Source of the DNA: Streptomyces sp. ERV7
Lineage (GTDB): Bacteria > Actinomycetota > Actinomycetes > Streptomycetales > Streptomycetaceae
Assembly (NCBI RefSeq): GCF_001653515.1
Contig: NZ_LYOY01000040.1
Span: 1,697,278-1,761,277, forward strand
Direction: 5' to 3'
Length of the DNA: 64,000 bases
Positions 31,588-40,398 of the stretch are shown here, one piece after another. The notes beneath the pieces were generated by a model that was not told the origin of the DNA, did not search any database, and saw nothing but the letters and a program-made list of their open reading frames with translations. The number at the start of each line of letters is the position of its first letter. Position 1 is the first letter of the stretch. A program made the position numbers and the translations under genes.

Positions 31588-32463
31588 TCACGGCAGCAGC
31601 GCCAGCTCCTGCTCGTCGAGGACCAGATCAGCGGCCGCCGCCGAGTCCCGTACGGACTCGGGGCGGCTGCCGCCCGGGATGGGGATCACGTTCGGGGAGC
31701 GGTCGAGCAGCCAGGCCAGGGCGACCTGCTGGGGGCTGACCCCGCGTGCACGGGCCACGGTGTGGAAGCCGTCGTACGCGGAGTCGGCGGCCACTGCCGA
31801 CGGCCCGTCCAGCGAGCTCCGCGAGATACCGCCGAGCGGACTCCACGGCAGGAACGCGAGCCCCAGCTCGGCGGTGAGCCGCAGCTCGGGCTCGGCGTCG
31901 CGGACGGCGGCGGAGTAGCGGTTCTGCACGGAGACCAGCCGCTCCCCGAGGATGTCGCGGGCCAGCCGGATCTGTTCCGGGTCCGCGTTGGAGATCCCGG
32001 CGAGCCGGACCGTACCGTCGTCGAGGAGCTCGCGCAGGGCGCCGAGCGAGTCCGCGTACGGGACGGCCGGGTCCGGCTTGTGCAGCTGGTAGAGGCCGAT
32101 CGCCTCGGTCCCGAGCCGCCGCAGTGACTCCTTCGCGGCGCGCTCGATGTGCTCCGGTCGCCCGTCGACGCTCCAGTCCCCGTTGTCGGTGCGCCCGCGC
32201 CCGCCCTTGGTGGCGACGAGGACGCCGGAGGTGTCACCGCCGTACGAGGCGAGCGCGCGGGCGAGGAGCAGCTCGTTGTGACCGGGCTCGCCGCCGGGCG
32301 CGTAGTACGAGTCGGCGGTGTCGAGCAGGGTGATCCCCGCGTCGAGCGCGGCGTGGACGGTGGCGAGGGCGCGGGCCTCGTCGGGCCGCCCCTCGATGGA
32401 CAGGGGCATGGCGCCGTACCCGATGGCGCTGACCTTTACTTCTCCAAGTGTGCGGTACCGCAT
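31588..32463 (-). CDS. Aldo/keto reductase
   Basis: A 291-residue NADPH-dependent aldo/keto reductase. Visible catalytic tetrad: Asp and Tyr in TLLDTADSYYAPGG, Lys in VLVATKGG, and His in GLYQLHKPDP. Cofactor-site motifs VSVQNRYS and NVIPIPGGSRPESVRD are present. The substrate is unknown. It lies one base downstream of the truncated epimerase gene on the same strand and was probably its operon partner. Confidence 0.92.
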   Translation of the reverse strand: MRYRTLGEVKVSAIGYGAMPLSIEGRPDEARALATVHAALDAGITLLDTADSYYAPGGEPGHNELLLARALASYGGDTSGVLVATKGGRGRTDNGDWSVDGRPEHIERAAKESLRRLGTEAIGLYQLHKPDPAVPYADSLGALRELLDDGTVRLAGISNADPEQIRLARDILGERLVSVQNRYSAAVRDAEPELRLTAELGLAFLPWSPLGGISRSSLDGPSAVAADSAYDGFHTVARARGVSPQQVALAWLLDRSPNVIPIPGGSRPESVRDSAAAADLVLDEQELALLP

Positions 32464-32464
32464 G

Positions 32465-33165
32465 TCAGTTGTCCCCCTGGGTGGCGACCAGGGTCTGCGT
32501 CACGGCGTCGCCGAGCCAGTCCCCGGTGTGCGAGAAGGTGAAGCCGAGCTGCTCGGCGCGGGTGTTGTCCATGCCGTACGAGCGCCGGAAGGAGAACGGC
32601 GAGACCTCGCCGACCTCCACCGCCCGGTAGCGTGCGGGCCCGCCGTCGATCGCGGCCACGATGTCCTCGGTGGTGAGCGGGCCGTGCGAGGCGGCGTTGA
32701 CGGGCCCGGTGAAGTCCTGCCCGCCCGCCCAGAAGAGGAAGTCGGCGATCTCGTCGACGTTGACGTACGTGGCGGGCTGGTTGGGGGCGGCCACGGCGAT
32801 GGGCTCGCTGTCGCGCAGCCGGTCGGCGTAGTGCGCGACCCGCCCGGTGAAGTCGTCGGCGCCGCCGAGGACGTGGGCGACGCGGACGGAGACGTACGGG
32901 AAGGCGGGCGCGGCGGCGAACACGGCTTCGGCCTGCCGCTTGCCGTCGCCGTAGTGCGAGTCGAGGAACTCGTGGTCATCCCAGGGGAGTTCGAGGTCGA
33001 CGTCGATGTGGCGGGGGTCGACGGCGCTCTCGCGCACGGGCTCGGCCGAGTCCTCGTACTCGTACACCTCGACCGTCGACGTCATCACATAGCGTCGGGT
33101 GCGGTGGGCGAAGACGCGGCGGGCGGTGGCGGCCTGGCGCGGGGTGTAGCCGGTTGCGGGGGCTC
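32465..33165 (-). pseudogene. NAD-dependent epimerase/dehydratase, 5'-truncated
   Basis: The C-terminal two thirds of an atypical short-chain dehydrogenase/epimerase. The peptide from ATARRVFAHRTRRYVMTSTVEVYEY onward fits the mid-domain beta-strand of such proteins (TSTVEVY, then NVDEIADFLFWA ... GPVNAAS). The N-terminal Rossmann GxxGxxG cofactor loop, usually 70-90 residues earlier, is absent. Going upstream, similarity stops at about 33165, where a GC-rich intergenic repeat block begins. An internal ATG at 33085 could give about 206 residues but no NAD(P) site. A deletion or repeat-mediated rearrangement is the simplest explanation. Confidence 0.7.
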
Positions 33166-33455
33166 CGCCCCCTGCACCCCGCTTCTTTTCGTCTGCGGAC
33201 CGCACTGGGTTGCTCGCGCAGTTCCCCGCGCCCCTAGGGGGCCGGCCGCAGGCCCCGCTCCAGGGGCGCGGGGAACTGCGCGGCCAGTCCCCACCGGCCC
33301 GCAGGGCGACGCGAAGCAGGATGCAGGGCCGCAGGCCGACACAGAGCGGGGTGCAGGGGACGCAGGCGCCGCAAAGGGGGCCGGGGTGTAGCCGCCGGGA
33401 AGCCCACTGCAACCCCCGGAGGGTCCAGGTGAAGGGGCGGGGTGGGGCCTCCTCC
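33166..33455. repeat. GC-rich Streptomyces intergenic repeat block 3 with a large hairpin
   Basis: No gene is seen. The block holds GGGGGCTCCGCCCCCTGCACCC, GGGCCGCAGGC and CCCGGAGGGTCCAGG units shared with blocks 1 and 2. A segment at about 33215-33236 (CGCGCAGTTCCCCGCGCCCC core) is the exact inverse of 33263-33282 (GGGGCGCGGGGAACTGCGCG), giving a ~20-bp perfect stem with a ~26-base loop. It directly abuts the truncated epimerase gene and ends before the MerR promoter. Confidence 0.78.
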
Positions 33456-33459
33456 CTTG

Positions 33460-33479
33460 CCTTGACGTCCGCGTCAAGG
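33460..33479 (+). promoter_or_regulatory. MerR-type promoter dyad before merR-trxA
   Basis: CCTTGACG (33460-33467) and CGTCAAGG (33472-33479) form a perfect dyad with a TCCG spacer. It includes a TTGACG -35-like element and lies 14 bases before the MerR start. MerR proteins bind such dyads in their own promoters, so autoregulation of the merR-trxA pair is likely. Confidence 0.7.
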
Positions 33480-33493
33480 ATTACCGTCGGCTC

Positions 33494-33925
33494 ATGCGAA
33501 TCGGCGAACTGGCCGCAAGGGCAGGCACCACCACCCGCGCCCTGCGCTACTACGAGTCGCGCGGGCTGCTGACCGCGCGGCGGGCGGAGAACGGGTACCG
33601 GGCGTACGACGAGGACGACCTGCGGCTGCTGCGGCAGATCCGGACCCTGCAGGACTTCGGGTTCGAGCTGGAGGAGACCCGGCCGTTCGTGGAGTGTCTG
33701 CGGGCGGGCCACGAGGCCGGGGACACCTGCCCCGCCTCGCTCGCCGTGTACCGGCGCAAGCTCGCCGAGCTCGACGGGCTCATCGGGCAGCTCCGGTCCG
33801 TACGCGACCAGGTCGGCGTGCAGCTGGCGCGGGCCGAGACGGCCCGTGCCGAGCTGGAGGCCGGTTCGTCGACGCCCGGGGCTCCCGGGTGCGAACTGAC
33901 AGGAATGACGGAGGGGTTGGGATGA
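33494..33925 (+). CDS. MerR-family transcriptional regulator
   Basis: A 143-residue MerR protein. The N-terminal winged HTH is canonical (MRIGELAARAGTTTRALRYYESRGLL), followed by the second HTH wing (NGYRAYDEDDLRLLRQIRTLQDFGFELEE). The coiled-coil dimer helix is YRRKLAELDGLIGQLRSVRDQV. Three Cys (VECLRAGHEAGDTC and PGCEL) are available for redox or metal sensing, but the SoxR [2Fe-2S] Cys cluster spacing is not obvious. Its stop overlaps the thioredoxin start by 4 bases (ATGA), and a MerR-type dyad precedes it. Confidence 0.92.
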   Translation: MRIGELAARAGTTTRALRYYESRGLLTARRAENGYRAYDEDDLRLLRQIRTLQDFGFELEETRPFVECLRAGHEAGDTCPASLAVYRRKLAELDGLIGQLRSVRDQVGVQLARAETARAELEAGSSTPGAPGCELTGMTEGLG

Positions 33926-34257
33926 CGGTTCAGGCCGTGGGTGTGGACGTGGTGACGGACGCGACCTTCGAGGCGGAGGTGCTGGCGGCGGATCTGCCGG
34001 TGCTCGTGGAGTTCACCGCCGAGTGGTGCGGCCCGTGCCGCCAGCTCGCGCCGGTGCTGAGCCAGATCGCCTTCGAGGAGGGCGACCGGCTCAAGGTGGT
34101 GCAGCTGGACGTGGACAAGGACCCGGAGACGACCCTGAAGTACGGGGTGCTCTCGATGCCGACGCTGATGGTCTTCCGCGCGGGCGAGCCCGTGAAGTCG
34201 ATGGTGGGCGCGCGCCCCAAGCGCCGGCTCATGCAGGAGCTGGAAGACGTCCTGTAG
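33922..34257 (+). CDS. trxA: Thioredoxin
   Basis: A 111-residue classical thioredoxin, a cytoplasmic disulfide reductant. Active site WCGPC in FTAEWCGPCRQLAPVLSQI, cis-Pro in GVLSMPTLMVFRAG, full family length. It is translationally coupled to the upstream MerR gene, so this thioredoxin is likely inducible rather than the housekeeping copy. A T-tailed terminator follows 23 bases after the stop. Confidence 0.95.
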   Translation: MTVQAVGVDVVTDATFEAEVLAADLPVLVEFTAEWCGPCRQLAPVLSQIAFEEGDRLKVVQLDVDKDPETTLKYGVLSMPTLMVFRAGEPVKSMVGARPKRRLMQELEDVL

Positions 34258-34280
34258 TAGGCGATAAGTGCCAGAGAAAC

Positions 34281-34320
34281 AAAAAGCCCCGGTCCGATAT
34301 TGCGGCCGGGGGTTTTCTCT
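34281..34320 (+). terminator. Rho-independent terminator after trxA
   Basis: AAAAAGCCCCGG-TCCG pairs with CGG-CCGGGGG followed by TTTTCTCT. It is one of the few U-tailed terminators in this window, lying between trxA and helD. Confidence 0.85.
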
Positions 34321-34406
34321 GCGTATATTGGACTCTTCGTGTGTGCGTGAATAACAAACACATGAAGAACCCTTACAGAAAGCACTGTATCGCGTCAGGA
34401 GCGGAA

Positions 34407-36683
34407 TTGTCAACCGAGGAAATTCGGAAAGAACAGCAATTCATCGACAGCCTCTACGCGCGCCTCGAAGACCTGCGCGCGCAGGCCGAGGTGTCGGTGC
34501 GACGCGCCCTCGCGCAGGTCGGGACCGGTCTCCAGGCGCGGCTTGAGCGCGATGTGCTGGTGGCCGAGCAGTCCGGACTGCTCAGCGCGCTCGACGGCGG
34601 CGAGAACGGACTCTGCTTCGGCCGCCTCGACTTCTCCGACGGCCGCGCCCACCACATCGGCCGTATCGGAATCCGCCGTGAGGACAAGGAACGCACGCCG
34701 CTCGTGATCGACTGGCGGGCCGATGTGGCGCGCCCGTTCTATCTCGCGACCGGATACACGCCGATGGGGCTGCGCCGCAGGCGGCACCTCACCACCCAGG
34801 GGCGTACGGTCACCGCGCTGCACGACGAGATCCTCGACCTCACCGACGCGGCCCGCACCGGGCACGAGGGCGCGGACGCCGACGCGGTGCTGCTCGCGGC
34901 GCTCGACGCGGCCCGCACCGGCCGGATGCACGACATCGTGCAGACCATCCAGGCCGAGCAGGACCGGATCATCCGGGCCCCGCAGCGCGGGGTGCTCGTC
35001 GTCGAGGGCGGGCCCGGCACCGGCAAGACGGCGGTCGCGCTGCACCGGGCGGCGTATCTGCTCTACGCCTACCGCGAGCAGCTGGCCCGGCGTGCCGTCC
35101 TGATCGTCGGCCCCAACCCCGCCTTCCTCGGGTACATCGGCGAGGTGCTGCCCGCGCTCGGTGAGACCGGCGTGCTGCTCGCCACCCTGGGCGAGCTCTT
35201 CCCCGGCGTGCGCGCCGAGGGGACCGACACCCCGGCCGCCGCCGAGGTCAAGGGCCGGGCCGAGATGGCCGAGGTGCTCGCCAAGGCCGTACGCGACCGG
35301 CAGACCGTGCCGCACACCGCCGCCGAGATCGACCACGAGGGGTACGGGACGCTCAGCCTCGACCGGGCCATGGCCGAGGACGCCCGCTGGCGGGCCCGCG
35401 AGAGCGGACTGCCGCACAACCTGGCCCGTCCGCACTTCGCCTTCCACATCATCGACGCGCTCACCGCGCAGCTGGCCGAGCGGATCGGGGCCGATCCGCT
35501 CGGCGGCGAGAACCTGCTCGGCCCCGACGACCTCGCCCAGCTCGGCAAGGAGATCGCCACCAGCCGCGAGGTGCACACCGCCATCGACGAGTTCTGGCCC
35601 GCGCTCACCCCGCAGGACTTCGTCGCGGACTTCCTGGCCGACCCCGTCCATCTGGACGCGTGCGACGCCGAGGTGATCCGCCGCGAGGGCGGGGCCTGGA
35701 CGGCGGCCGACGTGCCGCTGCTCGACGAGGCCGCCGAACTCCTCGGCGAGGACGACTCGGCCGCCCGTGCCGCCGCCGAGGCCGAGCGCCAGGACCGGAT
35801 CGCGTACGCGCAGGGCGTCCTCGACCTCTCCGCGGGCTCGGAGAGCTTCGAGTTCGAGGACGAGGAGTCCGAGGTGCTCGCGGCCCACGACATCATCGAC
35901 GCCGAGCGGTTCGCGGACCGCCACGAGGAGGCCGACCACCGCAGCGCCGCCGAGCGCGCCGCCGCCGACCGCACCTGGGCCTTCGGCCACATCATCGTGG
36001 ACGAGGCGCAGGAGCTCTCCGCGATGGCCTGGCGACTGCTGATGCGCCGCTGCCCGACCCGCTCGCTCACCCTGGTCGGCGACCCCGCCCAGACCGCCGA
36101 GGCCGCTGGCGTCGGCTCCTGGCAGCGGATTCTTCAGCCGTACGTGGAGGACCGCTGGGAGCATGCGCGCCTCGGGGTCAACTACCGTACGCCCGCCGAG
36201 ATCATGGAGGTCGCGGCGCGGGTCTGCCGTGCGGTGGACCCGGCGTTCGAGCCGCCGAGCTCGGTACGGGCCACCGGCGTGCGGCCCTGGGCGCGCGAGG
36301 CCGCGCCGGACGCGCTCGCGCACGCCGTCGCCGAGGCGGTGAAGGCGGAGACCCCCGAGGCCGGGCGCCTCGCGGTGATCGCGCCGCGCACCCTGCACCC
36401 CGCGCTGCACGCCGCGCTCCCGGACGTCCCGCCGGGCGAGCCCGATCTGACCCGCCCGGTGGTCCTGCTCGACCCGCGTCAGGCCAAGGGCCTGGAGTTC
36501 GACACGGTCCTGGTGGTGGAGCCGGGCGAGTACGGGGTGAGCGATCTGTACGTGGCGCTGACCCGGGCCACCCAGCGGCTCGGCGTGCTGCACTCGGCGC
36601 CGCTGTCCGAGGCGCTGGCGGACGCGCTCACACCGGCCGCAGCCACACCGTGGCCAGCGGCGGCAGGGTCAGCTGGATGCTGA
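34407..36683 (+). CDS. helD: HelD-type UvrD-like ATPase/helicase
   Basis: A 758-residue SF1-family motor resembling HelD, which binds and recycles stalled RNA polymerase. Visible: an N-terminal coiled coil (KEQQFIDSLYARLEDLRAQAEVSVRRAL), LVIDWRADVARPFY, Walker A GGPGTGKTAVALHRAAYLLY, Walker B HIIVDEAQELSAMAW, LVGDPAQ, and C-terminal KGLEFDTVLVVEP and YVALTRATQRLGVLH. I prefer the TTG at 34407 behind CAGGAGCGGAA (MSTEEIRKEQQ); earlier in-frame ATG/GTG codons lack a ribosome site. It converges on glgB, with the ends overlapping by 56 bases. HelR (rifamycin-resistance class) is less likely from the N-terminus. Confidence 0.88.
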   Translation: MSTEEIRKEQQFIDSLYARLEDLRAQAEVSVRRALAQVGTGLQARLERDVLVAEQSGLLSALDGGENGLCFGRLDFSDGRAHHIGRIGIRREDKERTPLVIDWRADVARPFYLATGYTPMGLRRRRHLTTQGRTVTALHDEILDLTDAARTGHEGADADAVLLAALDAARTGRMHDIVQTIQAEQDRIIRAPQRGVLVVEGGPGTGKTAVALHRAAYLLYAYREQLARRAVLIVGPNPAFLGYIGEVLPALGETGVLLATLGELFPGVRAEGTDTPAAAEVKGRAEMAEVLAKAVRDRQTVPHTAAEIDHEGYGTLSLDRAMAEDARWRARESGLPHNLARPHFAFHIIDALTAQLAERIGADPLGGENLLGPDDLAQLGKEIATSREVHTAIDEFWPALTPQDFVADFLADPVHLDACDAEVIRREGGAWTAADVPLLDEAAELLGEDDSAARAAAEAERQDRIAYAQGVLDLSAGSESFEFEDEESEVLAAHDIIDAERFADRHEEADHRSAAERAAADRTWAFGHIIVDEAQELSAMAWRLLMRRCPTRSLTLVGDPAQTAEAAGVGSWQRILQPYVEDRWEHARLGVNYRTPAEIMEVAARVCRAVDPAFEPPSSVRATGVRPWAREAAPDALAHAVAEAVKAETPEAGRLAVIAPRTLHPALHAALPDVPPGEPDLTRPVVLLDPRQAKGLEFDTVLVVEPGEYGVSDLYVALTRATQRLGVLHSAPLSEALADALTPAAATPWPAAAGSAGC

Positions 36684-38813
36684 CCGGCCGGCCGTGGCTC
36701 GGGGTGGAGTCCGGCTTGAGGGGGTCCTCGTTGCGGATGTCGCCGCCGCCGTAGCGCGCGGCGTCCGTGTTGAGGACCTCCGTCCAGGCGGAGACGGAGT
36801 CGGGGACGCCCAGGCGGTAGTCGTGGCGGACCACCGGGGAGAAGTGGGAGACGGCGAGCAGGGGCGCGCCGGAGGCGTCGTGGCGCAGGAACGCGAAGAC
36901 GTTGTCCTCCGCCGCGTCGCCCGCGATCCACGCGAAGCCGTCCGGGTCGGTGTCGCGCTGCCACAGCGGCGGGGCGTCGCGGTAGACCGTGTTGAGGTCG
37001 CGGACCAGGTCGCGTACGCCCCGGTGGTCGGGCTCGGCCGAGTAGGACGGGTCGAGCAGCCACCAGTCGGGGCCGTGCGTCTCCGACCACTCCGCCCCCT
37101 GGGCGAACTCCTGGCCCATGAACAGGAGCTGCTTGCCGGGGTGTGCCCACATGAAGCCCAGATAGGCGCGGTGGGTGGCGCGCCGCTGCCACCAGTCGCC
37201 GGGCATCTTGGAGACCAGTGAGCGCTTGCCGTGGACGACCTCGTCGTGGGAGATCGGCAGGACGTAGTTCTCGCTGTACGCGTACACCATCGAGAAGGTC
37301 ATCTCGTGGTGGTGGTACTTGCGGTGGACCGGCTCGTGGGCCGCGTAGCCCAGCGAGTCGTGCATCCAGCCCATGTTCCACTTCAGGCCGAAGCCCAGCC
37401 CGCCGAAGCCACCGGGGCCCACATGGTGGGTCGCGCGTGTCACGCCGTCCCACGCCGTGGACTCCTCGGCGATGGTGATCACGCCGGGGCAGCGGCGGTA
37501 GACCGTGGCGTTCATCTCCTGGAGGAAGGCCACCGCGTCCAGGTTCTCCCGGCCGCCGTGCTCGTTGGGCGACCACTGGCCCGCCTCGCGCGAGTAGTCC
37601 AGATAGAGCATCGAGGCGACCGCGTCCACCCGCAGGCCGTCGATGTGGAACTCCTCGCACCAGTACGTGGCGTTGGCCACCAGGAAGTTGCGGACCTCCT
37701 TGCGGCCGTAGTCGAACTCCAGGGTGCCCCAGTCGGGGTGCTCGGAGCGCGCCGGGTCCTCGTGCTCGTACAGCGTGCGCCCGTCGAAGGAGGCCAGCGC
37801 CCAGTCGTCCTTCGGGAAGTGCGCGGGCACCCAGTCGACGATCACCCCGATCCCGGCCCGGTGCAGCGCGTCCACCAGGAAGCGGAAGTCGTCCGGGGTG
37901 CCCATCCGGGCGGTGGGGGCGTAGAAGCCGGTCACCTGGTAGCCCCAGGAGCCGCCGAAGGGATGTTCGGCCACCGGCAGGAACTCGACGTGGGTGAAGC
38001 CCAGGTCGCGTACGTACGCCGGGAGCTGCTCGGCGAGCTGACGGTAGGTCAGGCGCGGGCGCCAGGACGCCAGGTGCACCTCGTACACCGAGAACGGGGA
38101 CTCGTGGACCGGCCGGTCGCCGCGCGCCGCCATCCACAGCTCGTCCTGCCACACGTGGTGCGACCCGGTCACGATCGACGCGGTTGCGGGCGGCACCTCG
38201 GTGCGCCTCGCCATCGGGTCGGCCCGCAGGGTGTGCGAGCCGTCGGGGCGGGTGATCTCGAACTTGTAGAGCGCGCCCTCGCCGACGCCCGGCAGGAACA
38301 GCTCCCACACCCCGGTGGAGCCGAGCGAGCGCATCGGGTACGCGGTGCCGTCCCAGTAGCAGAAGTCTCCGGTGACGCGGACGCCGAGGGCGTTGGGGGC
38401 CCAGACGGTGAACCGGGTGCCGGGCACGCCCTGGTGCGTCATCGGGCAGGCGCCCAGCGCCGTCCACAGCTCCTCGTGGCGGCCCTCGCCGATCAGATGC
38501 AGATCGAGCTCGCCGAGCGCGGGCAGGAAGCGGTACGGGTCCTCGGCCTCGATCTCGTTGTCGTCATAGGTGACGAGGAGGGAGTACCCGGGGACCTCGC
38601 GCAGGGGCAGCACCCCGGAGAACAGGCCGTCGCCCTCGTCGTGCAGCTCGGCGCGCAGCCCCTTCGCCAGGACGGTCACGGCCCGCGCGTACGGGCGCAG
38701 CACCCGGAACGCGACGCCGCCGCGCACCGGGTGGGCGCCGAGCAGCGCGTGCGGGTCGTGGTGCGCCCCGGCGAGCAGCCGGGCGCGGTCCTCGGCGGAG
38801 AGCGGGCGGTCAC
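36628..38813 (-). CDS. glgB: 1,4-alpha-glucan branching enzyme, with apparent N-terminal frameshift
   Basis: A GH13 branching enzyme forming alpha-1,6 branches in storage glucan. The continuous frame starts only at 38727 (MRGGVAFRVLRPYARAV). Codons 5' of that read RPLSAEDRARLLAGAHHDPHALLGAHPV, a normal GlgB start, but no start codon opens that frame. The real start is most likely the GTG at 38813 behind GAGGAGGCCGTACCC; its frame joins the GlgB frame if one base is missing near 38804-38806 (GGG run). Core motifs: VDAVASMLYLDYSREAGQW (nucleophile Asp), ITIAEESTAW (acid), PISHDEVVHGK. C-terminal beta domain complete (VWLRPV). Confidence 0.9.
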
Positions 38814-38848
38814 GGGTACGGCCTCCTCGGGGTGGTGCGGGGTAGGGG

Positions 38849-40186
38849 TCAGTCCTGGGCCAGTCGGCGGACCGCCGCCATCGGGACGGCGAGCCAGTCG
38901 GGGCGGTGGCGGGCCTCGTACAGCACCTCGTACACCGCCTTGTCGGTCTCGTACGCCCGCAGCAGCTCGGGTTCGTCGCGCGGGTCGGTGCCCGCGGCCG
39001 CCGCGTAGCCCGTGCAGTACGCGTCCCGGCAGGACTCGGCCCACTCGGGGCGCCACGGGAGCTGGGTGCGGGCCGCGTAGTCGAAGGAGCGCAGCATGCC
39101 GGCGATGTCGCGGACCGGCGGCTGCGGGCGGCGGCGCTCGGCCAGCGGCCGGGCGGGCTCGCCCTCGAAGTCGATGACGGCCCACTCGCCGCCGTCGGTG
39201 CGCAGGGTCTGGCCCAGATGCAGATCGCCGTGGACGCGCTGGGCGGGCCGGGGCCCGGCCACCCGGGTCACCGCGTCGAAGGCGGCGCGCAGCCCGGGCA
39301 CATGGGGCAGCAGCGTCGGCACCGCCTGGGCCGCCGCCTCCAGGCGCTCGTGCATCGCGGTGGCGAGCAGCTCGGTCTGGGCACGGCCGAGGGTGACCAC
39401 CGGCAGCGCGTCGGCGAGCGCGGTGTGCACTTCGGCGGTGGCCCGGCCGAGCGCATGGGCCTCGCGGGTGAAGTCACGCCGGTCGGCGAGCGCGCGCAGC
39501 GCCAGCTGCCAGCCGTCCTGCGAGCCGCGCAGGAACGGCTGGAGCACGGCGAGCGTGGCGTTCTCGGGCCGCTCCGTCTGGATCCAGGCCGCGGGCGCGG
39601 GCACCCGGGCGCACCCGTGCCGCGCCAGGACCAGCGGAAGCTCCAGGTCGGGGTTGACCCCGAAGTGGATCCGACGGAATACCTTGAGGATGAACGTATC
39701 TCCGTACACCAGCGAGGAGTTGGACTGCTCGGCGGCGAGGAGGCGCGGTGCGAGCCCGGCCGGGACGGGGAGGCCGGCGTCGCAGCCGAAGCGCAGCGGG
39801 CCCAGCCGCCCCGGGGTGCGCAGCCGCTCCAGGAGCAGCGCGGCGACCTGGGGGTCCTGGAGGGCGTCGTAGACGGTGAGCCCGGTCAGCGGTCCGGCGG
39901 TGGCGTGGCCGACGAGCGCGGGGGCGAGCGGCGGCGGCAGCACCTTCCGTACGCCGAGCAGCAGCTGGTACACATCGCCGGGCTCGGGGGCGGCGGCCGG
40001 CTGCTCGGCCCGGACGAGCAGATGCAGAGTGCCCGGGAGCAGCTCGGTGACCGAGGCGAGCGAGAAGCCGGTGACGGGGCGGCCCTTGCCCGCGAACCAG
40101 CGCTGTCTGGGGAGCCATTCGTGCAGCAGGGGCGCCAGCGAGGGCAGCAGCGCGACAGGAGTCAGGGTGGGTGCGGCCTTGGGCAT
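38849..40186 (-). CDS. mak: Maltokinase
   Basis: A 445-residue ATP-dependent maltokinase (Pep2-like), making maltose-1-phosphate, the donor used by GlgE. Visible: an N-terminal cap lobe (LHEWLPRQRWFAGKGRPV), LVYGDTFILKVFRRIHFGVNPDLELPLVLA, and the kinase loop RVHGDLHLGQTLRTDGGEWAVIDFEGEPARPLAERR (HGDLHLGQ plus the DFEGEP metal site). The ATG at 40186 was chosen over earlier in-frame codons because the protein begins normally there, behind AAAGGA. It lies between treS and glgB; in many actinobacteria treS and mak are fused, here they are separate. Confidence 0.93.
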   Translation of the reverse strand: MPKAAPTLTPVALLPSLAPLLHEWLPRQRWFAGKGRPVTGFSLASVTELLPGTLHLLVRAEQPAAAPEPGDVYQLLLGVRKVLPPPLAPALVGHATAGPLTGLTVYDALQDPQVAALLLERLRTPGRLGPLRFGCDAGLPVPAGLAPRLLAAEQSNSSLVYGDTFILKVFRRIHFGVNPDLELPLVLARHGCARVPAPAAWIQTERPENATLAVLQPFLRGSQDGWQLALRALADRRDFTREAHALGRATAEVHTALADALPVVTLGRAQTELLATAMHERLEAAAQAVPTLLPHVPGLRAAFDAVTRVAGPRPAQRVHGDLHLGQTLRTDGGEWAVIDFEGEPARPLAERRRPQPPVRDIAGMLRSFDYAARTQLPWRPEWAESCRDAYCTGYAAAAGTDPRDEPELLRAYETDKAVYEVLYEARHRPDWLAVPMAAVRRLAQD

Positions 40187-40320
40187 GGCAGCGCGTCCTT
40201 TCCCCGGGCTCACAGCAGGATGTGCGCAGAGTGTCCCGGATTGCGGCATGGGCTGTCCGGCGGCGCGCGGAGCGTCCGGTGTGCCACTGGGAGCGGTCCG
40301 GAGCGTCGCTGAGGAGAGTG

Positions 40321-40356
40321 CCCCGGGCGGGCGGCAGGAAACCGGCCCGCCCGGGG
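40321..40356 (-). terminator. Strong hairpin between treS and mak
   Basis: CCCCGGGCGGGC (40321-40332) and GCCCGCCCGGGG (40345-40356) pair perfectly over 12 bp with a 12-base loop, 43 bases past the treS stop. It may terminate the glgE-treS transcript or attenuate read-through into mak-glgB. Confidence 0.7.
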
Positions 40357-40398
40357 AGGCCCGGGGGCCGCCCGAAAGCGCCCCCCGGCCGGGTGGGT

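Noticed and set aside
34407..36683. HelR rifamycin-resistance type instead of HelD
   Set aside because: The N-terminal pattern (RKEQQFIDSLYARLEDLR ... GLCFGRLDFSDG) is closer to the HelD form as I know it, and no rifamycin-associated promoter element was noticed upstream. Not fully excluded.
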